Positions 1-6,661 of a DNA stretch of 11,587 nucleotides are shown one piece after another. The DNA is taken from the NCBI GenBank assembly GCA_947179265.1, contig CAMXBB010000021.1:1-11587 (forward strand), read 5' to 3'. The position numbers and the translations under genes were made by a program. Within the stretch, counting starts at the first letter, position 1. Each line of letters begins with the position of its first letter. The notes under the pieces were generated by a model. It worked only from the letters and a program-made list of their open reading frames with translations. It ran no database searches and was not told the origin of the DNA. This DNA comes from an uncultured Bacillota bacterium (GTDB lineage Bacteria; Bacillota_I; Bacilli_A; RF39; UBA660).

Positions 1-244
1 ATTCAAACAATCTTTTATTTAAAAGATTAATATCCAACTCTAGATAATTAAACACACCTTCAATTCTTTTATTTATTCGAAAATGATATCCATTTAAAAA
101 CCTCTTAACTGTCCAATTATCGTCATAAAGAATTCCTTCAATATCAGCTCTCATATTTATAAGATGCATTACATCCCCATAAAAACCATTAATTTCATTA
201 GTTTTAAATAGTTCTGGCAGTTTGTCAGTATACACTACTTCCAT
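1..244 (-). CDS. Partial protein of unknown function, possibly degenerate ABC-ATPase-like (3' end outside window)
   Basis: The frame is open from an ATG at 244 to the window edge (81 codons seen), so the C-terminus is missing. A Shine-Dalgarno-like GGTGG (256-252) lies 7 bases before this ATG. The gene overlaps the stop of the upstream ATPase by 10 bases, which indicates translational coupling. The visible protein is soluble, without a signal peptide or membrane segment. No family is certain. The stretch from W44-T45-V46 to L79-F80-E81 resembles the part of EcfA/CbiO ATPases between the Q-loop and the LSGGQ signature: a TV-x-x-x-L start, then a helical run with a Y-L-x-L-D pattern. If that reading is right, the part before it is about 40 residues too short to hold a normal Walker A region, and no GxxxxGK[ST] is present. 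This ATPase-like relationship is inference only. Confidence 0.7.
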   Translation of the reverse strand, partial: MEVVYTDKLPELFKTNEINGFYGDVMHLINMRADIEGILYDDNWTVKRFLNGYHFRINKRIEGVFNYLELDINLLNKRLFE

Positions 245-984
245 ATCTTATCCACCAGCTTTCTTTTATCATAATAAACCTTGTCAACTAAACCATAGAG
301 CATTAGGTTATGTGAAAGATCGATAAGAAATGGTAATTTAAACCCAATATATGGAAGTATACTATTTCCTTCTAAAACACTTTTAACTGATGCACAAATT
401 ATGGCTTTACCACCATGCATCACTACTGCATTTTCTCCAAGTAACAAATCATCACTACAAGTTGTTACATTTATCAAAGTTATACCATTGTTCTTAACAT
501 ACCTGATAATCGAACTAATCATATCTTTTGTTAAATACCCAAATAGATTATCTATAGCAATAATTTTAGGTTTAATTATTAGATAAGATAATATTTTTAT
601 CAGTATTCGATAATCAGTCGTTAAAGTATCAATTCTACTATCCAACTTTGATTCAATTTTAAAATACTTAGATAGTTGTTCAATCTTCTTAGTAATTTCA
701 TCAATTCTATAACCCAATTTATCAAGATAGTAAAACAACTCTTCAGCAACATATTCACAATTAAAGTTATTGTCATTAAAAACTACTATGACATTGTTTC
801 TTAAAAAGGTAATATCATATTCTTTTATACTAACATCATCAATAAATATATCTTTATTAGGTAAAATATTGCATAGTTTTTTTAAAAACACTGTTTTACC
901 TGATGACTCTGGACCAATGACAGACGTAATGGTGCCATTAAGTTCAATAGATATATTCATATCCCTTACTTCCAAAATATTCAT
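235..984 (-). CDS. Degenerate ABC-type ATPase related to ECF transporter subunit EcfA
   Basis: A 249-residue protein that looks like an energy-coupling-factor (EcfA/CbiO-type) ATPase. Walker A is intact at 24-31 (G-P-E-S-S-G-K-T). The C-terminal end matches the EcfA pattern of a Pro-containing Leu-rich helix, a YGLVD turn and a final LVDKIW. The other motifs are altered: the Q-loop Gln is Asn70, the LSGGQ signature is LTTDY (121-125), Walker B keeps Asp145 but the catalytic Glu is Asn146, and the switch His is Thr175. Walker A also comes about 12-15 residues earlier than usual, so the A-loop aromatic region is missing. It may bind ATP but probably hydrolyses it poorly or not at all. The ATG at 984 is chosen because GGGAG lies 8 bases upstream; a longer TTG start at 999 would run through that site. 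It follows its own promoter and overlaps the next gene. ABC membership is fairly sure; EcfA ancestry is likely; the function is unknown. Confidence 0.85.
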   Translation of the reverse strand: MNILEVRDMNISIELNGTITSVIGPESSGKTVFLKKLCNILPNKDIFIDDVSIKEYDITFLRNNVIVVFNDNNFNCEYVAEELFYYLDKLGYRIDEITKKIEQLSKYFKIESKLDSRIDTLTTDYRILIKILSYLIIKPKIIAIDNLFGYLTKDMISSIIRYVKNNGITLINVTTCSDDLLLGENAVVMHGGKAIICASVKSVLEGNSILPYIGFKLPFLIDLSHNLMLYGLVDKVYYDKRKLVDKIWK

Positions 985-992
985 AACCAATA

Positions 993-997
993 CTCCC
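993..997 (-). promoter_or_regulatory. Ribosome binding site fixing the ATPase start at 984
   Basis: GGGAG on the minus strand, 8 bases before ATG 984. The in-frame TTG at 999 overlaps this site and has no Shine-Dalgarno of its own, so the shorter start is preferred. Confidence 0.7.
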
Positions 998-1007
998 AAC
1001 CATCTTA

Positions 1008-1016
1008 ATTATAACA
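1008..1016 (-). promoter_or_regulatory. Extended -10 promoter for the degenerate ATPase gene
   Basis: TGTTATAAT is a perfect extended -10 (TGnTATAAT). No good -35 is seen at the expected distance, which is common for extended -10 promoters. Transcription would start near 1001, giving a leader of about 17 bases that just contains the ribosome site. It lies directly downstream of the terminator of the previous operon, so this is an independent transcription unit. Confidence 0.6.
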
Positions 1017-1046
1017 AAATAGTTTCGATATTGTATATATTTAATC

Positions 1047-1072
1047 AAAAAAAGAGTATTTCTACTCTTTTT
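1047..1072 (-). terminator. Rho-independent terminator of the GGDEF/YihY operon
   Basis: On the minus strand a 10-base-pair stem (1072-1063 with 1058-1049) closes a GAAA tetraloop and runs into seven Ts. The stop codon of the YihY gene overlaps the foot of the stem. In the other direction the hairpin also ends in Ts, but no plus-strand gene needs it. Confidence 0.88.
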
Positions 1073-1955
1073 ATCTATTCTTAACAATTCGTAAAGCACC
1101 AGTTTTATCCATAACTTTTTGTTCTAACTCTTCACCATAATTTAGTGATAGTCCAATAACAAACACAAATGATACGAAATATAACCATAACATTAATACC
1201 GCTATATTAGATAGTGCTCCGTAGAAAATATTATATGTTGTCATATTATTAGCTATTACACGATATACTTCAGTAACTATTACAAAACCTATAGTAGTAA
1301 AAAGTGAACCAGTGTTCAAATGACTATTCTTTCTTACTCTATCGGGTGCTACTTCATATAAAGTCCTAATAAAGATAAACATTATAATCCACATAATAGG
1401 ACTCTTAGCATATTTTATTACTGTCATTATAGTATCACCAATAGCACCTAAATTCATTGCTGATACAAGCTCTAAAACTTTATTACCGAATACAGGTACT
1501 ACCAACATAAACATTATCAACAACACTATAGCTAATGTCATAAAGATAGCTTTAATTCTTCTCTTGAAGAAATTAGATTGATTTATACCATAGATTTGAT
1601 TACTTATAAGAATAACGGAATTACATCCATTACTTGCTAAATAAAACATCCATATAAAGATTAATGCTAATTTAAAGTCGATGGTATTACCATTTATATA
1701 TGGTAATAGATTTCCAACTCCACCAGGAATTACATTTTCTAACAAATCAACAATTGTATCAAAGTTAATATTAAATAATCCTGCAGCATAACCACATAAC
1801 GTAATTATTGGTACTATCGAAAGAAGCAAAAAGAAAGCTAATTGACCTGGTAATATTGCTACCTCAGGAGATTTAATAATCTCCCATATCTTTGAAAAAT
1901 AGATAAGCAAATTATCTCTTGTTTGTTTTACAGCTCTATCCGTTTTTCTTGTCAT
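1071..1955 (-). CDS. YihY/BrkB family integral membrane protein
   Basis: A 294-residue inner-membrane protein of the YihY/virulence factor BrkB family. About six membrane segments are visible, near residues 36-60, 96-118, 137-157, 186-200, 217-236 and 247-272. Typical family marks include the Pro-Gly-Gln-rich first segment (P36-G37-Q38), the Y200-E-V-A-P-D-R-V turn between segments four and five, and the YGALSN start of the last segment with its W257-L-Y core. Length matches the family. The molecular role of this family is not settled; older links to RNase BN are not supported, and a transporter or export role has been proposed. The ATG at 1955 has GAGGA 5 bases upstream. It overlaps the end of the GGDEF gene by 20 bases, so the two are probably translationally coupled, and a strong terminator follows. 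Confidence 0.9.
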   Translation of the reverse strand: MTRKTDRAVKQTRDNLLIYFSKIWEIIKSPEVAILPGQLAFFLLLSIVPIITLCGYAAGLFNINFDTIVDLLENVIPGGVGNLLPYINGNTIDFKLALIFIWMFYLASNGCNSVILISNQIYGINQSNFFKRRIKAIFMTLAIVLLIMFMLVVPVFGNKVLELVSAMNLGAIGDTIMTVIKYAKSPIMWIIMFIFIRTLYEVAPDRVRKNSHLNTGSLFTTIGFVIVTEVYRVIANNMTTYNIFYGALSNIAVLMLWLYFVSFVFVIGLSLNYGEELEQKVMDKTGALRIVKNR

Positions 1956-3981
1956 TTGAATCCTCAGCCAACTTTTTATTCTTTCTCATTTGAATACAAG
2001 CATCATTAAAAGCATCCTCAACTAACTTAGTATCATCTTCAATCATGCTAAACCCAATTGATATACCACTATCATATTTAATCTTAGTAAATTCTTTTAC
2101 TAATTTCTTAATATAAGATACTATTTGTTTTTCAGAATATCCGATAGCATATATCAAGAATTCATCTCCATCAGTTCTTATAACTTCAGTATTATCAATT
2201 TGAATTTTGATCAAAATATTTGCTACCGATTGAATCAATTTATCTCCCTCTTCATGACCAAGAGTATCATTTAATTCCTTTAAATTATTAATATCCATAA
2301 CGATACACGCTTGAGGATAAATAGTATTCTTATTCCAAATATCTAATTTCTCATTATAATAATTTCTATTCTTTAATGAAGTTAATAAATCGATATACTT
2401 TAATCTATCATCTTTTTTAACCTTAGTATTTAACTTAATCGAAGTAATCTTCTTACGATAATACAATAGAATGATAATTGCAATAAATACAAAAGCTAAT
2501 ATATATACTGCTATTGTACCAATCATTTCACCCTTTTTATCAACTTCAATAAAAGTATTAATTCCATCATTTAATAAATCACTAGGATCAATCGTTTTAG
2601 TATAAGCACTAAATAACTTAAAGAAAGTATCGGAATCATTTACGTATCTAAACGCATAATACTTATTATCAATAGTTCCTCGATTACGAACACTATAATT
2701 ATCAGTTAAATTATTAATATAATAATCATATGTTAAATCATCCAAGACAATAATACTATCCTTCTTTAACAATCTATTTAAAGTTGCCATATTATCAAAT
2801 GTTTCAACCTTTACTCCATCGATTCCCATCAATCTTTCATATAGATAAGAGTCTTTTAAAACATTTACAGTATTTCCTTTCAATCCATTCAAGCTATCTA
2901 AACTAAGTTTTGTATCATTGCTTGCTATTACATAGTACTTAATCTTTCTCATTGCTCCAGCATCAATATAATTTGTGACTAAATTATAATAATTATAATA
3001 AAGGTCAATATTATTATCTAAAGCTGCAACAGCAACATCATTAGCATTCTTATATTTTTTATAGATAAAATCTACATTAGCAAACTCAGAGAAACTATGC
3101 AAATATGCCGCCGTTATTCCCCCATATTCTTTACCTGATAAAACTTCATATGGTTTTAATTCAGCAAATCCATATTTATATGATTTGTTCGTTAGTGTAT
3201 CCTCTTCTGCTTCACTAATATTTAAAGTATTAATAAACAATTTATAATTATTAGTATTATATGATTCATCAAAATAACGCAACTTCCATGAATTAAAATG
3301 TTTTGTTAATATCGAATTAAGAACCTTATCTTCTCCTAAACGAAGATAATAAAATTTATTTAAATCTGATATATGTGATAAGACATTTATATTGTTTGCT
3401 ATTAATTCATCCTTATATTCATTTAATGGCACTAAAGCATATTTTATTGTTCCATTTCCTAATCCTTCTGTAATCTTAGCATATGATTCAGCAGCGACAA
3501 AATTTTCTTTATTAGTATTAAAATATCCCGCAACTAAATCCAGTGAGTTATTTACAACTGCTGGTTTTAATCTAACGATACTATTTACCTCATCTACCAA
3601 TCCATTTTCTCTACTTATCAATACATAATGATCTTTAAATAGTAATAAACCATCTTCATTAAATGAACCAGTCACTTCAAAACCATATCCTTCTACTTTT
3701 GATAGATAAGATACTGTATTGTTATTAATATTTAATCCGACATCCTCGCTAAGAGATGTTGAAAAATCAAAAAACACTCCAGCTCCAGTCGATCCAAATA
3801 CTGGCAAATCATTTGGTATAGATAACGATATTATATTACTTGTATTAGCATCAACCCATTTTTTTTCTGATATCGAAAGTGAATTTTCATCTACGAATAA
3901 ATTATATAATCCAAAACCCAATCCACATAGTATTACGACTGCAAAAATCGAAATAATAATAGTTCGTTTTAGCTTACTCAT
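1936..3981 (-). CDS. Membrane receptor with tandem binding-protein-like sensor and C-terminal GGDEF domain
   Basis: A 681-residue predicted diguanylate cyclase receptor. Order: membrane anchor at about 7-29, a long extracytoplasmic part (about 30-485) that reads like two periplasmic solute-binding (Venus-flytrap) modules in tandem, a second membrane helix at about 488-508, a short basic linker, and a GGDEF domain from about 524 to the end. In the GGDEF domain the metal-binding Asp563, guanine-contacting Asn571 and Asp580 are kept (pattern D-I-N-N-L-K...N-D-T-L-G-H-E-E-G-D). The signature itself is DGDEF (604-608), with Asp replacing the first Gly. No RxxD inhibitory site is present five residues upstream. 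It would convert two GTP to c-di-GMP when the outer sensor binds its ligand, if the altered signature is active. ATG 3981 is chosen over an in-frame GTG at 3990, which is part of the AGGTGA ribosome site. It is the second gene of a three-gene operon. Confidence 0.88.
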   Translation of the reverse strand: MSKLKRTIIISIFAVVILCGLGFGLYNLFVDENSLSISEKKWVDANTSNIISLSIPNDLPVFGSTGAGVFFDFSTSLSEDVGLNINNNTVSYLSKVEGYGFEVTGSFNEDGLLLFKDHYVLISRENGLVDEVNSIVRLKPAVVNNSLDLVAGYFNTNKENFVAAESYAKITEGLGNGTIKYALVPLNEYKDELIANNINVLSHISDLNKFYYLRLGEDKVLNSILTKHFNSWKLRYFDESYNTNNYKLFINTLNISEAEEDTLTNKSYKYGFAELKPYEVLSGKEYGGITAAYLHSFSEFANVDFIYKKYKNANDVAVAALDNNIDLYYNYYNLVTNYIDAGAMRKIKYYVIASNDTKLSLDSLNGLKGNTVNVLKDSYLYERLMGIDGVKVETFDNMATLNRLLKKDSIIVLDDLTYDYYINNLTDNYSVRNRGTIDNKYYAFRYVNDSDTFFKLFSAYTKTIDPSDLLNDGINTFIEVDKKGEMIGTIAVYILAFVFIAIIILLYYRKKITSIKLNTKVKKDDRLKYIDLLTSLKNRNYYNEKLDIWNKNTIYPQACIVMDINNLKELNDTLGHEEGDKLIQSVANILIKIQIDNTEVIRTDGDEFLIYAIGYSEKQIVSYIKKLVKEFTKIKYDSGISIGFSMIEDDTKLVEDAFNDACIQMRKNKKLAEDSNDKKNG

Positions 3982-3986
3982 TATAT

Positions 3987-3992
3987 TCACCT
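3987..3992 (-). promoter_or_regulatory. Ribosome binding site fixing the GGDEF gene start at 3981
   Basis: AGGTGA lies 5 bases before ATG 3981 and overlaps the stop codon of the preceding gene. The GTG inside it is in frame and could be mistaken for a start at 3990, which would leave that start without a ribosome site. Confidence 0.75.
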
Positions 3993-4506
3993 ACTTCTTT
4001 TTCTTGCTCGTTGTTGTCGAAGTCGTAGTAGTAGTAATATCTAAAGAACTTAAATCATAATTTGCCCATGTTATAACTGTTTTTGTTGAAGACTTGCTTC
4101 CTTGATAAGCTGGAAGACCATCTCTTGTAAATGTAAACTGAATATCATAATATGCCTTTTGATCATCCATTAATTTATCTAAACTTCCTACAGCCATTTT
4201 TTGAATATCTTCTAAACTAGTCTTAGAATCCACCTCAACAGTAACATAGATAATTTTTCCTTGTATACGTGCAGTTGCATTCTTTGATGACGCTTCATCA
4301 TTAAAATATTTTTCCAAATTTTTAACTTCTTCTTTAGCAGGATATTCATCAATATGATCTAGTCTAGGTCCATATGGACTAGATGATGCTTGATGAATAA
4401 AATATATCACAACAGCTGACCCCATAAGTATAAAACATAATAGTGATACAAGCATTAAAATACAATATATTCTATTATTTTTATAAAACTTTTTTAATCT
4501 TTTCAT
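3991..4506 (-). CDS. Small single-pass membrane protein with extracytoplasmic domain and Thr/Lys tail
   Basis: A 171-residue protein of unknown function. A Lys/Arg-rich start is followed by one hydrophobic helix at about 13-37, so the rest (about 38-171) should face outside. The outer part is mixed helix and strand, with an acidic helix around the E-V-K-N-L-E-K-Y-F stretch and a strand-rich centre (I-I-Y-V-T-V-E-V). It ends in a short low-complexity run of Thr and Ser followed by four Lys. No catalytic motif or cysteine is seen in the outer domain. ATG 4506 is preferred because AGGTGA lies 8 bases upstream; the in-frame GTG at 4518 is part of that site. It is first in an operon with the GGDEF receptor, whose start codon lies 9 bases after this stop, so a role as a partner or accessory protein of the receptor is possible but only inferred. 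Confidence 0.82.
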   Translation of the reverse strand: MKRLKKFYKNNRIYCILMLVSLLCFILMGSAVVIYFIHQASSSPYGPRLDHIDEYPAKEEVKNLEKYFNDEASSKNATARIQGKIIYVTVEVDSKTSLEDIQKMAVGSLDKLMDDQKAYYDIQFTFTRDGLPAYQGSKSSTKTVITWANYDLSSLDITTTTTSTTTSKKKK

Positions 4507-4514
4507 TAGTTTTT

Positions 4515-4520
4515 TCACCT
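4515..4520 (-). promoter_or_regulatory. Ribosome binding site fixing the start at 4506
   Basis: AGGTGA sits 8 bases before ATG 4506. The in-frame GTG at 4518 is inside this motif, so starting there would use its own ribosome site as a codon. Confidence 0.72.
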
Positions 4521-4534
4521 CAATAAGTACTTTA

Positions 4535-4563
4535 AGTATACTACATTATATACCATTAATCAA
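4535..4563 (-). promoter_or_regulatory. Promoter of the GGDEF operon
   Basis: TTGATT (4563-4558) and TATACT (4540-4535) are 17 bases apart, giving a start near 4528 and a leader of about 22 bases. A TATAAT at 4550-4545, preceded by TGG, lies inside the spacer and is an alternative -10 without a good -35. An A/T-rich stretch upstream could act as an UP element. Confidence 0.55.
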
Positions 4564-4596
4564 TTTATATTAAAATACTTTTTTTAGCGTATTTTG

Positions 4597-4624
4597 AAAA
4601 AAGAGATACTAAGGTAGCATCTCT
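4597..4624 (-). terminator. Rho-independent terminator of ligA, formed partly from its last codons
   Basis: On the minus strand AGAGATGCTA (4624-4615) pairs with TAGTATCTCT (4611-4602) around a CCT loop, with one G-T wobble, and runs into five further Ts. The 5' arm and loop encode the last residues of LigA and the stop codon TAG opens the 3' arm. Confidence 0.88.
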
Positions 4625-6582
4625 AAAAATTTTTCTTCATCCCAAATTTCAATTCCTAATTCAACTGCTTTTGTATATTTACTTCCTGGGTCCTTACCAC
4701 ATATAACAACATCTGTTTTTTTAGATACTGAACCTGAAGTATTACCACCTAAAGATTCTATTTTCTCTTTAGCATCATCTCGAGTTATATTACTTAAACT
4801 ACCTGTTAAGACAAAAGTACGGTTAGTAAAAACTGTCTCTTCACTAACTTCGGTTCCTAAGTATTCCATATTTACTCCAAGAGTCTTTAATTTTTCAATC
4901 ATTTGAATATTAGCTTCATCTTCAAAATATTTCTTTACTGATAAAGCAATGACATCCCCGACATCTCTTATATCTCTTAAAGTTTCATATGAAGCATTCA
5001 TAAGCTCATCAATATTTTTAAATCTTTTTGCTAATATCTTCCCCGTTTTCTTACCAACATATCGTATTCCAATTGCAAATAGTAATTTATCCAAGGATAC
5101 TTTTTTACTCTCCTCAATACTATTCAAAAGATTATTAATCGATTTATCACCAAATCCTTCAAGAAGTTTTAATTCTTCTGTGTAATCTTTTAATTTATAG
5201 ATGTCAGGTATTTCTTTTATGTAATTTAGATTATATAAATCTTCAATTATGGCATCGCCTAGACCATCAATATTCATCGTGTCTCTTGATACAAAGTGAA
5301 TTAAACGCTCAATATTTTTCTTTTCACAATCTTCATTGACACAATAATAACTAGCATCTTTTTTTACAAGTATTGAAGAACATATCGGACAGCGATCAAT
5401 AAATTTAAATGGAATAGCAGATGATACTCTATTTTCAAATACGACACTCTCTACACGCGGAATTACATCACCAGCTTTAATTATTTTAACAGTATCACCA
5501 ATACGAATATCTTTCATTTTACAATACTCTTCATTATGTAATGTTGCTTTTGATATTAAAGATCCCATAACCATAACTGGTTCCAAAATAGCGTTAGGAG
5601 TAACTTGCCCTGTTCTTCCAACAGTAAATTTTATATCCTTAAGTTTCGTTTGAACCTCTTGAGCTGGAAACTTATATGCACATGCCCATTTAGGATATCT
5701 AATAGTATTTCCTAAGATTTCATGATCATGTAAATTATCTACTTTTACTACTACGCCATCAATATCATATGGAAGTTCTTCTCTAGCTTCCCCTTTACGT
5801 TTTATAAAGTCTAATATCTCCTCAACGTTATTAACTATTTCGTTGTTAGGATTAACTCTAAATCCCAATTTTTTCATAAATTCTAGTGCTTCGTGATGAG
5901 TCTTAATTCCATAGTCTTCGGGATTAGGCAAGTGATAAATCCATACCTCCAAATTTCTCTTTGCAGCAATACTTGAATCAAGCTGACGAACAGATCCAGC
6001 AGCAGCATTACGACAATTTTTTAATGGAACCTCGCCATTTGCTTCTCTAGTCTTATTAAGTTCCACAAGAGTCTTTTTGCTCATGTAGATTTCTCCACGA
6101 ACCTCGATATCGATTGGCTCTGATAATTTAAGAGGAACTTGTTTAATTGTTTTAACATTGTGAGTTATATCTTCACCAATGGTTCCATCTCCTCTTGTAG
6201 CACCAGATACAAGTAACCCATTTTCGTATTTTAAAGATACACTTAAACCATCTATTTTTAGTTCACACACATACTTTGGATGAACACCTTCTTTTAATAT
6301 ACGAGTATCAAATTCACGTATCTCATCTTCATTAAAGACATCTGCTAAGCTCATCATTGGTATCTTATGAGTAACCTTATTAAATTTATCTAATATTACT
6401 CCACCAATCTTATGAGTTGGTGAATCATCTCTAATCCATTCTGGATGTTCTTCTTCTATTTTATAAAGCTCTCTTAAATAATTATCGTATTCTTGATCGG
6501 TTAAAGTAGTTGGATTATCAAGGATATGATATTCATAATTAGCTTTAGTTAATATCTCAACTAGTTCATTATATCTGTCCAT
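4609..6582 (-). CDS. ligA: NAD+-dependent DNA ligase LigA
   Basis: A 657-residue complete bacterial DNA ligase that seals nicks during replication and repair using NAD+. Domains in order: N-terminal Ia region with the NMN-binding pattern (Y16, H19, D29, Y32, D33), nucleotidyltransferase domain with the catalytic Lys109 in K-I-D-G, further nucleotidyltransferase motifs (R130-G-D-G, V161-R-G-E, D275-G-V-V-V-K), OB fold, Cys4 zinc finger (C398, C401, C414, C419), helix-hairpin-helix repeats at about 430-550, and a C-terminal BRCT domain at about 584-657. Length is normal for the family. The ATG at 6582 has AGGTGA 4 bases upstream. In Bacillus relatives ligA directly follows pcrA; here the two are separated by two genes and ligA appears to have its own promoter and terminator. 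No sign of damage or transfer. Confidence 0.98.
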   Translation of the reverse strand: MDRYNELVEILTKANYEYHILDNPTTLTDQEYDNYLRELYKIEEEHPEWIRDDSPTHKIGGVILDKFNKVTHKIPMMSLADVFNEDEIREFDTRILKEGVHPKYVCELKIDGLSVSLKYENGLLVSGATRGDGTIGEDITHNVKTIKQVPLKLSEPIDIEVRGEIYMSKKTLVELNKTREANGEVPLKNCRNAAAGSVRQLDSSIAAKRNLEVWIYHLPNPEDYGIKTHHEALEFMKKLGFRVNPNNEIVNNVEEILDFIKRKGEAREELPYDIDGVVVKVDNLHDHEILGNTIRYPKWACAYKFPAQEVQTKLKDIKFTVGRTGQVTPNAILEPVMVMGSLISKATLHNEEYCKMKDIRIGDTVKIIKAGDVIPRVESVVFENRVSSAIPFKFIDRCPICSSILVKKDASYYCVNEDCEKKNIERLIHFVSRDTMNIDGLGDAIIEDLYNLNYIKEIPDIYKLKDYTEELKLLEGFGDKSINNLLNSIEESKKVSLDKLLFAIGIRYVGKKTGKILAKRFKNIDELMNASYETLRDIRDVGDVIALSVKKYFEDEANIQMIEKLKTLGVNMEYLGTEVSEETVFTNRTFVLTGSLSNITRDDAKEKIESLGGNTSGSVSKKTDVVICGKDPGSKYTKAVELGIEIWDEEKFLEMLP

Positions 6583-6598
6583 ATTATCACCTAATATT

Positions 6599-6607
6599 AT
6601 TATATCA
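6599..6607 (-). promoter_or_regulatory. Candidate extended -10 promoter of ligA
   Basis: TGATATAAT is a perfect extended -10, just after the terminator of the upstream operon. The predicted start near 6592 would fall at the first base of the AGGTGA ribosome site, leaving a leader of only about 10 bases. That is very short, so read-through or another start is possible. Confidence 0.45.
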
Positions 6608-6628
6608 AATATTCATTACTTACTCACT

Positions 6629-6656
6629 AAAAAACAAGATAAATTTATCTTGTTTT
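6629..6656 (-). terminator. Palindromic terminator ending the pcrA operon
   Basis: A perfect 26-base palindrome at 6631-6656 (13-base half-sites) whose minus-strand copy ends in a run of six Ts. It begins a few bases after the stop of the Thr/Lys-rich protein. The other orientation also ends in four Ts but has no gene to serve. Confidence 0.83.
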
Positions 6657-6661
6657 ATCAT

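Noticed and set aside
985..999. TTG start at 999 for the ATPase
   Set aside because: The extension runs through the GGGAG ribosome site; ATG 984 has correct spacing.
3982..3990. GTG start at 3990 for the GGDEF protein
   Set aside because: The GTG is part of AGGTGA, the ribosome site for ATG 3981.
3719..4060. Plus-strand open frame across the GGDEF gene start
   Set aside because: It is antisense to two well-supported genes and has no family resemblance; its Val run mirrors a Thr tract.
4507..4518. GTG start at 4518 for the small membrane protein
   Set aside because: The GTG is inside AGGTGA, the ribosome site for ATG 4506.
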